Made by a program: the position numbers and the translations under genes. A stretch of DNA of 64,000 nucleotides from Campylobacteraceae bacterium (GTDB taxonomy: Bacteria; Campylobacterota; Campylobacteria; Campylobacterales; Arcobacteraceae). Positions 38,089-47,424 of the stretch are shown here, piece after piece. The stretch covers positions 115,633 to 179,632 of the forward strand of contig JABXII010000009.1 of NCBI GenBank assembly GCA_013373175.1, written 5' to 3'. The notes beneath the pieces were generated by a model. It was not told the origin of the DNA. It searched no databases and was given only the letters and a program-made list of their open reading frames with translations. Position 1 is the stretch's first letter. Each line of letters starts with the position of its first letter.

Positions 38089-38107
38089 AATTTAAAAAAA
38101 TATTCTA

Positions 38108-38151
38108 GGTTCCTTGTAAGATCCCTTTAATAATGGGTTTTATAAGGAGCC
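38108..38151 (+). repeat. 44-base imperfect inverted repeat in the obgE leader
   Basis: The outer arms pair GGTTCCTTGTAA with TTATAAGGAGCC (with G-U pairs); the inner part pairs CCC with GGG around an AT loop. It ends 31 bases before obgE. It follows the rpmA terminator, so it is either a structured 5' leader or an operator. The unused AAGGAG lies in its right arm. Confidence 0.5.
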
Positions 38152-38182
38152 TTATTTAGTAAACATTTAAAAAGGATTTAAT

Positions 38183-39274
38183 GTGTTTGTAGATAGTGTA
38201 AAATTCACTGTAACATCGGGAAAGGGTGGACAAGGTTGTTCTTCTTTTAGAAGAGAGAAGTTTGTTATCAAAGGTGGACCTGATGGTGGAGACGGTGGAA
38301 AAGGTGGAGATGTAGTATTCTTAGTTGATAGTAATACTGACACTTTATCTTGGTATAAGGGAAGAAAAATATTAAAAGCCGAAAATGGTAAGCAAGGTGA
38401 AGGTGGAAGAAGAACTGGAAAATCTGCACCAGCAATGGTTTTAGTTGTTCCTCCAGGAACACAAGTAATTGATAATGAAACAGATGAAGTATTATTAGAT
38501 CTTTTAGAAGAAGGACAAAAAGAAGTTTTCTTAGAAGGTGGAAAAGGTGGGTTAGGAAATACTCACTTTAAAAACTCAAGAAATCAAAGACCTACTTATT
38601 CTCAACCAGGACTTCCAGGTGAGAGCAAAGATATAAGACTTGAATTAAAACTTATTGCAGATGTGGGATTAGTTGGTTATCCAAATGTTGGGAAATCTAC
38701 ACTTATTTCAACTACATCAAATGCAGCACCAGAAATTGCAAACTATGAGTTTACAACTTTAACTCCAAAACTTGGAGTTGTTGAAGTTGGAGATTATAAT
38801 TCATTTGTTATGGCAGATATTCCAGGAATTATTGATGGTGCAAGTGATGGAAAAGGATTAGGTTTAGAGTTCTTAAGACATATTGAAAGAACAAAAACTT
38901 TATTATTCACAATTGATATTGCAAATTATAGAACGACAACAGAGCAATATGAAGTTTTAAAAGAAGAAGTTAAAAAATTCTCAACTGAATTAAGTGGAAG
39001 AAATTTTGCAATTGCATTAACAAAAACTGATGCATATTATGGTGAAGATTTAGAAGCTGATATTAAAGAGTTTATTGAAGCAATAGGTTTAGAAGTATCA
39101 AGTGAAAACTCTTATGGTTTTGATAAATCATTACCTTATTTTGTACAAGATTTAACTTATTCAAAATTTGATGATAGTAAACCATTTTTTGTGTTACCAA
39201 TTTCTTCAGTAACACACTTAAATACAGAGTCAATTAGATTTGCTCTATATGAATTAATAGGACAAAAGAAGTAA
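38183..39274 (+). CDS. obgE: GTPase ObgE/CgtA
   Basis: 363 residues from GTG. The start is fixed by the family N terminus [19 protein letters not shown]; an ATG two bases earlier opens only a four-codon frame. The glycine-rich Obg fold (1-158) is followed by the G domain with [28 protein letters not shown] and the NKxD-like ALTKTDAY. ObgE acts in late 50S assembly and stress signalling. AAAGGA lies before the start. Its stop overlaps the proB start by one base. Confidence 0.97.
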   Translation: MFVDSVKFTVTSGKGGQGCSSFRREKFVIKGGPDGGDGGKGGDVVFLVDSNTDTLSWYKGRKILKAENGKQGEGGRRTGKSAPAMVLVVPPGTQVIDNETDEVLLDLLEEGQKEVFLEGGKGGLGNTHFKNSRNQRPTYSQPGLPGESKDIRLELKLIADVGLVGYPNVGKSTLISTTSNAAPEIANYEFTTLTPKLGVVEVGDYNSFVMADIPGIIDGASDGKGLGLEFLRHIERTKTLLFTIDIANYRTTTEQYEVLKEEVKKFSTELSGRNFAIALTKTDAYYGEDLEADIKEFIEAIGLEVSSENSYGFDKSLPYFVQDLTYSKFDDSKPFFVLPISSVTHLNTESIRFALYELIGQKK

Positions 39275-40044
39275 TGAAAAGAGTTGTTATTAAAGTTGGA
39301 AGTGCTGTATTAAGAGAAGGCAGTGTTTTAGCAATTGAAAGATTAAACAATTTAGTTGATTTAATAGCAAAATTAAAAAATGAAAAAAAATTAGAAGTTA
39401 TTTTAGTATCTTCTGGAGCAGTTGCAGCAGGAAATACAGCATTAGATTTAGACCGTACTCAAATTTTAAATAGACAAGCTTTGGCTGCTGTTGGGCAACC
39501 TTTATTAATGAAGCATTATAAAAAAAGATTTAGAGAACATGGTCTTAAATGTGCTCAGATGCTTTTAGTTGAAGAAGATTTTGATTCAAGAAAAAGATCA
39601 GCAAATGCAAAAGGTGTTATGGAAATACTTTTAAGCAATGATATTATCCCTATTTTAAATGAAAATGATGTTATTGCAAATAAAGAGCTTTTATTTGGTG
39701 ATAATGATCAACTAGCAGCTCATGCTGCACACTTTTTTGATGCTGATATCTTAGCAATACTTTCTGATGTAGATGGTTTATATGACTTAAACCCTCATGA
39801 AAATCCTGATGCTAAAATGAGAAAAGTAGTTAATTTCATTGAAGATGAAGAATTAGAAATGAAACACACTCCAAATTCAGAATTTGCTACAGGTGGAATA
39901 GTTACAAAACTAAAAGCCGCAAATTTCTTACTAAAAAGAAATAAGATGATGTATTTATCATCTGGTTTTGATTTAACCAATGCTTATGATTTCTTAGTTG
40001 ATGAAACTCATAACAGTGGAACTCTATTTAAAAAACAAATCTAA
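39274..40044 (+). CDS. proB: Glutamate 5-kinase without PUA domain
   Basis: 256 residues consisting of the amino-acid kinase domain only: VIKVGSAVLREGS, VSSGAVAAGN, NENDVIANKELLFGDNDQLA and SDVDGLYD. E. coli ProB has about 110 more residues forming a PUA domain; as I recall, Campylobacterota proteins generally lack it, so this is not a truncation. It phosphorylates glutamate in proline synthesis. It is translationally coupled to obgE. Confidence 0.95.
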   Translation: MKRVVIKVGSAVLREGSVLAIERLNNLVDLIAKLKNEKKLEVILVSSGAVAAGNTALDLDRTQILNRQALAAVGQPLLMKHYKKRFREHGLKCAQMLLVEEDFDSRKRSANAKGVMEILLSNDIIPILNENDVIANKELLFGDNDQLAAHAAHFFDADILAILSDVDGLYDLNPHENPDAKMRKVVNFIEDEELEMKHTPNSEFATGGIVTKLKAANFLLKRNKMMYLSSGFDLTNAYDFLVDETHNSGTLFKKQI

Positions 40045-40056
40045 ATATTTGATAAA

Positions 40057-40078
40057 ATCTTCCCTTTTTTAGGGAGAT
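40057..40078 (+). terminator. Possible attenuator or weak terminator between proB and fmt
   Basis: ATCTTCCC and GGGAGAT pair (one extra T) around a T-rich loop, 13 bases after proB. No T run follows, so the structure may only slow or regulate read-through into fmt. Confidence 0.35.
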
Positions 40079-40097
40079 TATATAAAAGGATTATAAT

Positions 40098-41018
40098 ATG
40101 TCTAAACGAATTGTATTTATGGGAACTCCTGATTATGCAACAAAGATATTTGAAAGACTACTTAATAGCTCTTATAATGTAGTTGCTCTTTATACTCAAC
40201 CAGATAAACCAGTAGGAAGAAAGCAAGTTTTAACTGCACCTCATATAAAACAATTTTGTTTAGATAATTCTTTAGATATTCCAGTTTTTCAACCTTTAAA
40301 ATTAAGAGGAAATAAGGAAGTAGAAGAAGAGATAAAAGCTTTTAATCCTGACTTTATAATTGTTGCAGCATATGGACAAATATTACCAAAAGAGATTTTA
40401 GATATTGCTCCTTGTATAAATCTTCATGCTTCACTTTTACCAAATTATAGAGGTGCAAGTCCAATTCAAGAATCTCTATTAAATGATGATGAATATACAG
40501 GTGTAACTTCAATGCTTATGGAAGAAGGACTTGATAGTGGAGATATTTTAGGCTTAGAATATTTAAAAATCACTCCTACTATGGATGTTGTTGAAGCTTT
40601 TAATAAGCTATCAGATATTGCTGCAAATTTAACAATCACAACATTAGATAATTATGAAAATATAAATCCTAAAAAACAAAATGAAGCAGAAGTTAGTTTT
40701 TGTAAAAAAATTAAAAAAGAACATGGATTAGTTGACTTTACTAATGCAAAAAAACTTTACTTAAAATACAAAGCATACTCTTTTTGGCCAGGTATTTTTT
40801 TAGAAAGTGGTTTAAAATTAAAAGATGTAAAATTAGTAGAGGAAGAGTCTTTAAATGAAGAAGGTAAAATCCTTGAAATAAATCAAGACTCAGTAATAAT
40901 AGCTTGTAAAAAGGGTTCTATAGAGGTTCAAACTTTACAAGCACCTTCAAAAAAAGCTATTAGTGCTGTTGATTATCTAAAGGGAAGAAGAATTACTATA
41001 GGTGATATTTTACAGTAA
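40098..41018 (+). CDS. fmt: Methionyl-tRNA formyltransferase
   Basis: 306 residues: RIVFMGTPDYATKIFERLL, QPDKPVGRKQ, and the catalytic region NLHASLLPNYRGASPIQ with DSGDILGLE further on. The C-terminal OB-like domain (about 205-306) contains SFWPGIFLES. It formylates initiator Met-tRNA. AAAGGA lies before the ATG. In C. jejuni birA follows directly; here a transporter on the other strand intervenes. Confidence 0.97.
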   Translation: MSKRIVFMGTPDYATKIFERLLNSSYNVVALYTQPDKPVGRKQVLTAPHIKQFCLDNSLDIPVFQPLKLRGNKEVEEEIKAFNPDFIIVAAYGQILPKEILDIAPCINLHASLLPNYRGASPIQESLLNDDEYTGVTSMLMEEGLDSGDILGLEYLKITPTMDVVEAFNKLSDIAANLTITTLDNYENINPKKQNEAEVSFCKKIKKEHGLVDFTNAKKLYLKYKAYSFWPGIFLESGLKLKDVKLVEEESLNEEGKILEINQDSVIIACKKGSIEVQTLQAPSKKAISAVDYLKGRRITIGDILQ

Positions 41019-41019
41019 A

Positions 41020-41046
41020 TTTACCACTACCCAAGGTAGTAGTAAA
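41020..41046. terminator. Hairpin between convergent fmt and AEC transporter
   Basis: A 12-bp stem (one mismatch), 41020-41031 with 41035-41046, closes a CAA loop. It lies just after fmt and over the last codons of the transporter. It has no long T run but is well placed to end both transcripts. Confidence 0.55.
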
Positions 41047-41920
41047 ATCCTGTAACAGTTAATAAAGATAATAGTACTCCAATAACTAAAGCATTTATTG
41101 CTAATCTTTCATCCAATCCACCTTTTATAGCTAATACAACTGCCATAGTCATAGGTGGCATTGCTACTTCTAAAATAGTTGTCTTACTCCATGTATCATC
41201 TAAAGTGTAGAAAATTGAAAAAGCAAATAGTACAATCACAGGAACAATAAACATTTTAATAACAATAGCTGCTGTAACAACATTTAATTTATAAAAAATA
41301 TTTTTTAGTTCTAGTTTCATACCAATTGCAATCATAGCAATAGGAACAAGTGTAGCTCCAATAGTTTCCATAGTATTCATAACAAACTGAGGCATCTCAA
41401 AGTTTTTAGCAAACACCGTTAAAAAGAACATTATAATTGGTGGAAAGAATATTACGCTTTTAACAATACCTCTAAAATTTACATGTTGACCACTTCCCCA
41501 GTTAATTATAATCATTCCTAAACTAACAAGTAAAAGAAATGAACCAAATAAATCATAAATAAGTGCATATACTACATAATCCTGTCCATAGAAAGTATCA
41601 ATATAAGAAAGTCCAATAAATGAAGTGTTTCCAAAAGTTGCAACAATCATAAATGTAGCTAGTACTTTTTTATCAAGTTTGAGTAATTTTCCTACAAAGT
41701 AAGCTAAAATTAAATTCCCTAAAATAAAAGTATTGAACATAAAAATCAGTTTTAATGTTTCATATGTTAAATCTAAAGGATAGATTTTAGCAAACACAAG
41801 GGCAGGTAGTGAGAAGTAAATAATAAACTCTACAAGCTCTTTAGAATTATCTTTGAAAAAGATTTTAAATAAATAACCAAAACCTAAATATAGGGCTATA
41901 GGCAAAACTGGATCTAACAT
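41027..41920 (-). CDS. AEC family transporter (auxin efflux carrier type)
   Basis: 297 residues from the ATG at 41920 (MLDPVLPIALYLGFGYLFKI); the frame extends upstream by 24 codons, but that part is polar, overlaps birA and lacks family character. About ten membrane segments are visible, with FIIYFSLPALVFAKIYPL, FGNTSFIGLSYIDTFYG and VAMPPMTMAVVLAIKGGLD. AEC proteins (PF03547) export or import small organic anions such as malate; the substrate is unknown. It is inserted on the opposite strand within an otherwise co-directional conserved block. Confidence 0.88.
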   Translation of the reverse strand: MLDPVLPIALYLGFGYLFKIFFKDNSKELVEFIIYFSLPALVFAKIYPLDLTYETLKLIFMFNTFILGNLILAYFVGKLLKLDKKVLATFMIVATFGNTSFIGLSYIDTFYGQDYVVYALIYDLFGSFLLLVSLGMIIINWGSGQHVNFRGIVKSVIFFPPIIMFFLTVFAKNFEMPQFVMNTMETIGATLVPIAMIAIGMKLELKNIFYKLNVVTAAIVIKMFIVPVIVLFAFSIFYTLDDTWSKTTILEVAMPPMTMAVVLAIKGGLDERLAINALVIGVLLSLLTVTGFYYYLG

Positions 41921-41975
41921 CGGTGTCTTCTTTTTTAAGTGATTATATTTAATAATGTCTTGAAAAATAATTATG

Positions 41976-41981
41976 TATAAT
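41976..41981 (+). promoter_or_regulatory. -10 element of birA, implying a leaderless mRNA
   Basis: TATAAT ends five bases before the birA ATG at 41987, so the transcript should begin at or within the start codon. No Shine-Dalgarno sequence lies in the preceding 30 bases. Confidence 0.5.
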
Positions 41982-41986
41982 GATTT

Positions 41987-42622
41987 ATGCAAATAATAAA
42001 TTTAAAAGAAGTCAATTCAACTCATATTTACTTAAAAGAGCTTATTCAAAAAGAGGGGTTTTCCTCTCCTATATGTGTTAGCGCAGATTATCAAAGTGCT
42101 GGAATTGGAAGTAGAGGAAACTCTTGGGAAGGAAAAGAAGGAAATCTTTTTTTCTCTTTTGTTGTCTCTAAAGATGATTTACCAGAAGATTTACAATTAC
42201 AAAGTGCTTCTATTTATTTTTCTTTTCTTTTAAAGGAAGTATTACAAAGTCAAGGCTCAAAACTATGGTTAAAATGGCCAAATGACTTTTACATAGATAA
42301 TAAAAAAATAGGTGGAACAATTACAAGTGCAACAAAAGATTTGCTTTATTGTGGCATTGGAGTAAATTTACAAAGTGTAAATAGCGAATTTGGAGCCTTA
42401 GACATAAAAATTGATAAAATGTATATATTAAAATTATATTTTAAAACTTTAGAAAAAAAATCATCTTGGAAGGAGATTTTTAACTATTTTCAGATAGAAT
42501 TCCATAAGAGTAGAAAATACAAAGCTACAATTGAAAATAAAAAAATTTCATTGGAAAATGCCATTTTAAATAGTGATGGCTCTATACAAATTGACGATAA
42601 AAAGGTTTTTAGTTTAAGATGA
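41987..42622 (+). CDS. birA: Biotin--[acetyl-CoA-carboxylase] ligase
   Basis: 211 residues of the catalytic type without the N-terminal DNA-binding domain of E. coli BirA. VNSTHIYLKELI, SADYQSAGIGSRGNSW (biotinyl-AMP loop), GNLFFSFV, KWPNDFYIDNKKIGG and CGIGVNLQ are present. It attaches biotin to the carrier protein of acetyl-CoA carboxylase. Its last four bases overlap the parA start. With the transporter upstream on the other strand, it appears to need its own promoter. Confidence 0.94.
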   Translation: MQIINLKEVNSTHIYLKELIQKEGFSSPICVSADYQSAGIGSRGNSWEGKEGNLFFSFVVSKDDLPEDLQLQSASIYFSFLLKEVLQSQGSKLWLKWPNDFYIDNKKIGGTITSATKDLLYCGIGVNLQSVNSEFGALDIKIDKMYILKLYFKTLEKKSSWKEIFNYFQIEFHKSRKYKATIENKKISLENAILNSDGSIQIDDKKVFSLR

Positions 42623-43395
42623 CTGAAGTTATTGCAATTGCAAATCAAAAGGGTGGGGTAGGAAAAACTACTACTGCCGTAAACCTAAGTGCTGCACTAG
42701 CACTAGAAGGTAAAAAAGTTTTATTAATAGATGCTGACCCACAAGCTAATGCTACTACATCATTAGGTTTTCAAAGGGATACATATGAGTATAATATTTA
42801 CCATGTGATGCTTGGGACAAAAGAGTTAACTGAAATAGTACTTGACTCTGAAATTGAAAACTTAAAAGTAGCACCATCAAATATAGGCTTAGTAGGAATA
42901 GAAAAAGAGTTCTATAAGAATATGAAAGATAGAGAGTTAGTTTTAAAAAGAAAAATTGACCCTGTTAGAAAAGATTATGATTATATAATTATTGATTCGC
43001 CTCCTGCATTAGGACCAATTACAATTAATACATTAAGCGCTGCTAATTCTGTTTTAATACCAATTCAATGTGAATTCTTTGCATTAGAAGGTTTAGCACA
43101 GTTATTGAACACTATTAAATTAGTTAAGCAAACTATTAATAGACAATTACAAATTAGAGGTTTCCTTCCTACTATGTATAGTGCTCAAAACAATCTGTCT
43201 AAGCAAGTTTTTGCTGACTTAGCACAGCATTTTGAGAGTAAGCTATTTAAAGTAGATGAAAGTTCATATGTTGTTATTCCTAGAAATATCAAACTTGCGG
43301 AAAGCCCAAGTTTTGGTAAGCCAATCATGCTTTATGATTCAATGGCAGCAGGAACAAAAGCATACACAAATCTAGCACGTGCAATTGCTGGATAA
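42619..43395 (+). CDS. parA: Chromosome partitioning ATPase ParA (Soj)
   Basis: 258 residues with the deviant Walker A motif NQKGGVGKTTTAVNLSAALA, DADPQANATTSLG, and DYIIIDSPPALGPITINTL. ParA binds DNA nonspecifically as an ATP dimer and moves ParB-bound origins. It overlaps birA by four bases (ATGA) and is followed by parB after 29 bases, the usual chromosomal pair in Campylobacterota. Confidence 0.97.
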   Translation: MTEVIAIANQKGGVGKTTTAVNLSAALALEGKKVLLIDADPQANATTSLGFQRDTYEYNIYHVMLGTKELTEIVLDSEIENLKVAPSNIGLVGIEKEFYKNMKDRELVLKRKIDPVRKDYDYIIIDSPPALGPITINTLSAANSVLIPIQCEFFALEGLAQLLNTIKLVKQTINRQLQIRGFLPTMYSAQNNLSKQVFADLAQHFESKLFKVDESSYVVIPRNIKLAESPSFGKPIMLYDSMAAGTKAYTNLARAIAG

Positions 43396-43424
43396 TTTAT
43401 TTAATTTAATATTAGGATTTTAAT

Positions 43425-44285
43425 ATGGCATTAGGTAGAGGACTTGGAGAATTATTAGGTGAAGTAGAAACAGCTTATGGAAACTCAAATGGTGAATCTA
43501 AATATGGAAGAATTATTGAGTTAGAAGTTGAGCAAATAAAGCCAAACCCAAATCAACCTAGAAAAATATTTGATCAAGAAAAATTAAAAGAGTTATCTGA
43601 CTCAATTGTTGAACATGGTCTTATTCAACCAGTTACTGTTATTGAAGAAGGCGATGGATACATTTTAGTTGCAGGTGAGAGAAGATTAAGAGCTCATAAG
43701 CTTGCAAACTTAGAAACTATTAAAGCTACAGTTGTAAATATTGATGACTTCAAATTAAGAGAACTAGCTTTAATTGAAAATATTCAAAGAGATGATTTAA
43801 ATATCATTGAATTAGCATTTTCATATGCTCAATTAATTAACGAACACAATATTACTCACGATGAATTATCAAAAAAAGTATTTAAAAGTAGAACATCTAT
43901 TACTAATACTTTAAGGCTGTTACAATTATGCTCATATGTACAACAGCTTTTAGCAAATGATAAAATCACAGCTGGTCATGCAAAAGTAATGCTTGGACTT
44001 GATGATGAAACTCAAATTAAAGTTGCTGATTCAATTATTGGACAAAAACTTTCTGTAAGAGAAACAGAGAACTTAATAAGAGATTTAAAAGCTGGCGATA
44101 AGAAAAACATAAAAAAGAACAAAAAAGTTTCAAAAGATTATGATTTTAAACCACTTGATAATGTTATTGAACAACTACAAAAAAGTGAACTAAAAGTTAA
44201 AGCTGAAAAAAACTATTTTAAGATTGAAATCAAATCTCAAGAAGATATTGAGAAGATTTCTAATTACTTTCGTAACACTTTGTAA
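43425..44285 (+). CDS. parB: Chromosome partitioning protein ParB (Spo0J)
   Basis: 286 residues. MALGRGLGELLGEVE at the N terminus is the ParA-stimulating region. PNPNQPRKIFDQEKLKELSD and the CTP-binding box AGERRLRAHKLA follow, then LIENIQRDDLNIIE and a HTH (KVFKSRTSITNTLRLLQL). The C-terminal dimerisation part has the basic/acidic pattern typical of the family. ParB loads at parS sites near the origin; I found no convincing parS in this window. Confidence 0.97.
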   Translation: MALGRGLGELLGEVETAYGNSNGESKYGRIIELEVEQIKPNPNQPRKIFDQEKLKELSDSIVEHGLIQPVTVIEEGDGYILVAGERRLRAHKLANLETIKATVVNIDDFKLRELALIENIQRDDLNIIELAFSYAQLINEHNITHDELSKKVFKSRTSITNTLRLLQLCSYVQQLLANDKITAGHAKVMLGLDDETQIKVADSIIGQKLSVRETENLIRDLKAGDKKNIKKNKKVSKDYDFKPLDNVIEQLQKSELKVKAEKNYFKIEIKSQEDIEKISNYFRNTL

Positions 44286-44347
44286 AATTCTTTCTTAGAT
44301 TTATTCCTTTTAATATAATTTTATACTTGTTTTAGATAAAATTTAAC

Positions 44348-44369
44348 CAGTTTTAGTCAAACTAAACTG
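44348..44369 (+). promoter_or_regulatory. Inverted repeat in the leader of the ATP synthase operon
   Basis: CAGTTTTAGT and ACTAAACTG pair around CAA (one bulged T). It lies 20 bases before atpF', upstream of the ribosome binding site GGAGGA. A TATAAT at 44314-44319 is a possible -10. It could be an operator or a leader hairpin. Confidence 0.4.
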
Positions 44370-44389
44370 TAAAAAATATGGAGGAATGA

Positions 44390-44812
44390 ATGTTAGACAT
44401 AAGTCCTGTATTATTGCTTAGCACAGCAATAATCTTTCTTTTTGTTGTTGCAAGACTTAACAGTTGTCTATTTGTACCCCTATTAAAGCATATGGATGAT
44501 AGAGACAAATCTATTAAGAGAGATTTAGAAAATGCTCAATCAAACTCTGCTGACGTAGACGGTATGTTAGAAGAAGCAAGCCATGTGATTGCTGAAGCTA
44601 AAAAAGAAGCAGCTGCTATTAGAGACCAAGCATACAATGAAGCTAAAGAAATAGCTGATGCTAAACTTGCGAGTGCTAAAGAGGAATTAGAAGCTAAGTC
44701 GGTTAAGTTCGCCAAAGAACTAGAAGATGAAACAAAAGCTTTAAAAGAATCATTAGTTGCTGCAATGCCTCAATTTAATGAGAGCTTAAAAGCTAAGATT
44801 AGCTCGATTTAA
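44390..44812 (+). CDS. atpF': ATP synthase F0 subunit b'
   Basis: 140 residues: one N-terminal membrane segment (about 5-22; SPVLLLSTAIIFLFVVARLN), then a long charged helix (about 32-140) rich in Ala/Lys/Glu. The second stalk subunit b' pairs with b (next gene) to hold the F1 head. Having both b and b' is characteristic of Campylobacterota, cyanobacteria and some alphaproteobacteria. GGAGGA precedes the ATG. Confidence 0.92.
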   Translation: MLDISPVLLLSTAIIFLFVVARLNSCLFVPLLKHMDDRDKSIKRDLENAQSNSADVDGMLEEASHVIAEAKKEAAAIRDQAYNEAKEIADAKLASAKEELEAKSVKFAKELEDETKALKESLVAAMPQFNESLKAKISSI

Positions 44813-44826
44813 TTAGGAGGTTAGGG

Positions 44827-45345
44827 TTGAAAAAATTATTACTACTTGGATTAGCTTTAGCTCCTATGGCGTTATTAGCTTCAGCTGAAGGTGCGGAGAC
44901 AAATTACGATATCGTACAAAGAACCGTTAACTTTATTATTTTTGCTGGTATCTTATGGTACTTATTAGCAGATAAGTTAAAAGCTTTTTTTGCTGGTAGA
45001 ACTGCTTCTATTCAAGCTGAGCTTGATAAAGTACAAGATACTTTAAAAGCTTCTCAAGATAAAGTAGAAGATGCTGCTAACAAGTTAGAAGAAGCAAAAA
45101 AATTAGCAAACGAAATTGTTGAAACTGCAAAAGCTGATGTAGACTCTGTTAAGAAAAGAGTTTCTGAAGCTGTTGATGCAGAAATTGCAAATCTTGATAA
45201 AGGTTTCGATGAAAAAGCTAAAATTGAAATGTCAAAAGCTAAGAAACAAATTGTTTCTGAAGTTCTTGAAGAGTTATTAAGCTCTGATAATGTTTCATTA
45301 ACTCAAGAAGAGTTAGCTAACATCGTACTTAAGAAGGTTGCATAA
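44827..45345 (+). CDS. atpF: ATP synthase F0 subunit b
   Basis: 172 residues from TTG with TTAGGAGG upstream. The N terminus (MKKLLLLGLALAPMALLASA) resembles a signal peptide, and a second hydrophobic stretch (VNFIIFAGILWYLLADKLKAF, without a break in the helix) is the membrane anchor. The rest is the charged stalk helix. The leading signal-like segment is longer than in E. coli b. It overlaps atpH by one base. Confidence 0.93.
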   Translation: MKKLLLLGLALAPMALLASAEGAETNYDIVQRTVNFIIFAGILWYLLADKLKAFFAGRTASIQAELDKVQDTLKASQDKVEDAANKLEEAKKLANEIVETAKADVDSVKKRVSEAVDAEIANLDKGFDEKAKIEMSKAKKQIVSEVLEELLSSDNVSLTQEELANIVLKKVA

Positions 45346-45875
45346 TGAATGATTTAATAGCAAAAAGATATGTAAAAGCATTATTAGATGGTAGAGATGT
45401 AGAGTCTGCAACTGCTATTTGTAATGATTTAAAAACTATTTCTTCAGCTTATGAAGATGAGAAGTTTATTTCTATTGTTACTTCTTCTGAAGTAAAATCA
45501 GAAGATAAGGTTAACTTAGTTTTATCATTTGTTGATAATGCAAGTGCTGAATTAACTAATCTTATTAAATTATTAGGAACAAAGAAAAGACTTGAAATTA
45601 TTCCTGCAATTACTAGTGAATTAGAATCACAAGTTGCAAAAATGAATAATTCATACACGGGTATAGTATATTGTAATAAAGAATTATCATCTGATTATAT
45701 CTCTACTATTGAGAAAAAATTCAGTGAAAAATTCAATGTACAATTATCACTATCACAAAATGTTTGTGATTACGATGGTATCAAAGTTGATATTGATAGT
45801 CTAGGTGTTGAGATTTCATTCTCAAAAGATAGACTTAAGTCACAAATGATTGAACATATTTTAAAAGCAGTTTAG
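45345..45875 (+). CDS. atpH: ATP synthase F1 subunit delta
   Basis: 176 residues: IAKRYVKALLDG, the helical N-terminal domain, and a C-terminal domain with ITSELESQVAKMNNSYTG and GIKVDIDSLGVEISFSKDRL, a variant of the family C terminus. Delta joins the stalk to the alpha-beta head. It overlaps atpF by one base. Confidence 0.94.
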   Translation: MNDLIAKRYVKALLDGRDVESATAICNDLKTISSAYEDEKFISIVTSSEVKSEDKVNLVLSFVDNASAELTNLIKLLGTKKRLEIIPAITSELESQVAKMNNSYTGIVYCNKELSSDYISTIEKKFSEKFNVQLSLSQNVCDYDGIKVDIDSLGVEISFSKDRLKSQMIEHILKAV

Positions 45876-45896
45876 AACTTATAAAGGAGATATTGA

Positions 45897-47414
45897 ATGG
45901 GTGCAAAAATTCAAGCAGATGAAATCAGTTCTATCATTAAAGAAAGAATTGATAACTTTGAATTAAATGTAGACGTTAACGAAACTGGGAAAATCATCTC
46001 ATTTGCAGATGGTATTGCTCAAGTTTATGGTCTTAAAAATGTAATGGCTGGGGAGCTTGTTGAATTCGAAAACGGAGAAAGAGGATTAGCATCTAACTTA
46101 GAAGAAGCTTCTGTTGGTGTTGTTGTTCTTGGTTCTGGTGAAGGATTAAGAGAAGGTTCTTCTTGTAAGAGACTTGGAAAATTATTAGAAACACCAGTTG
46201 GTGAAGGTATGATTGGAAGAGTTGTTAATGCACTTGGTGAGCCAATTGATGGTAAAGGTACTATTGAAGCAGCTGAGTCAAGATTCGTTGAGGAAAAAGC
46301 TCCTGGAATCATGGCTAGAAAATCTGTTCATGAACCATTACAAACTGGTATTAAAGCAATTGATGCACTAGTTCCAATCGGAAGAGGGCAAAGAGAGCTT
46401 ATTATTGGTGATAGACAAACTGGTAAAACAACTGTTGCAGTTGATACAATTCTTAACCAAAAAGGTGAAGATGTAGTTTGTATTTATGTTGCAATTGGTC
46501 AAAAATCATCTTCTGTAGCTAACGTTGTTAGAACTTTAGAAGAGGGTGGAGCAATGGATTATACTGTTGTAGTTAATGCATCAGCTTCTGAATCATCTGC
46601 ACTTCAATTCTTAGCACCATATACAGGTGTTACAATTGGTGAGTATTTTAGAGATAACGCTAAGCATGCTTTAATTATCTATGATGATTTATCTAAGCAC
46701 GCAGTTGCATATAGAGAGATGTCTTTATTATTAAGAAGACCTCCAGGTAGAGAGGCGTTCCCAGGGGATGTATTCTATCTACACTCAAGATTATTAGAAA
46801 GAGCTGCAAAAATGTCTGATGAAAATGGTGCTGGGTCTATGACTGCATTACCAATTATTGAGACACAAGCAGGTGATGTTGCTGCATATATTCCAACAAA
46901 CGTTATTTCTATTACAGATGGTCAAATCTTCTTAGAAACAAACCTTTTCAACTCTGGTATTAGACCTGCAATTAACGTTGGTTTATCTGTATCAAGAGTT
47001 GGTGGTGCTGCACAAATCAAAGCTACTAAACAAGTTGCTGGTACATTAAAATTATCTCTTGCACAATATAGAGAGCTAGAAGCATTCGCACAATTCGCAT
47101 CTGATTTAGATGAGTCTACAAGAAAAGAGCTTGAGCTTGGTCAAAGAATGGTTGAAGTACTTAAACAAGGTGTTAATAAACCATTAGTTATTGAAAAACA
47201 AATTGTTATTATCTATGCTGGTACAAAAGGTTATTTAAATGATGTTGCTGTATCTGATGTAGTTAAATACGAAGAAGAGTTACACTCATTCATTGAACAA
47301 AAATATGCAAATATTTTAGATGACATTAAATCTAAGAAAAAATTAGATGATGAGACTGAGTCAGCATTAAAAGCTGCATTAGAAGAGTTTAAAACTGTTT
47401 TTAATGCTAAATAA
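45897..47414 (+). CDS. atpA: ATP synthase F1 subunit alpha
   Basis: 505 residues, standard length. Walker A is [13 protein letters not shown] near 169, [20 protein letters not shown] near 281 and the signature [17 protein letters not shown] near 362. Alpha carries the noncatalytic nucleotide sites. AAAGGAG precedes the ATG. Confidence 0.99.
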   Translation: MGAKIQADEISSIIKERIDNFELNVDVNETGKIISFADGIAQVYGLKNVMAGELVEFENGERGLASNLEEASVGVVVLGSGEGLREGSSCKRLGKLLETPVGEGMIGRVVNALGEPIDGKGTIEAAESRFVEEKAPGIMARKSVHEPLQTGIKAIDALVPIGRGQRELIIGDRQTGKTTVAVDTILNQKGEDVVCIYVAIGQKSSSVANVVRTLEEGGAMDYTVVVNASASESSALQFLAPYTGVTIGEYFRDNAKHALIIYDDLSKHAVAYREMSLLLRRPPGREAFPGDVFYLHSRLLERAAKMSDENGAGSMTALPIIETQAGDVAAYIPTNVISITDGQIFLETNLFNSGIRPAINVGLSVSRVGGAAQIKATKQVAGTLKLSLAQYRELEAFAQFASDLDESTRKELELGQRMVEVLKQGVNKPLVIEKQIVIIYAGTKGYLNDVAVSDVVKYEEELHSFIEQKYANILDDIKSKKKLDDETESALKAALEEFKTVFNAK

Positions 47415-47424
47415 GGATTAGTCT

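Noticed and set aside
41921..41992. Longer N terminus for the AEC transporter
   Set aside because: The extra 24 residues are polar, unlike the family, and would overlap the birA start and promoter.
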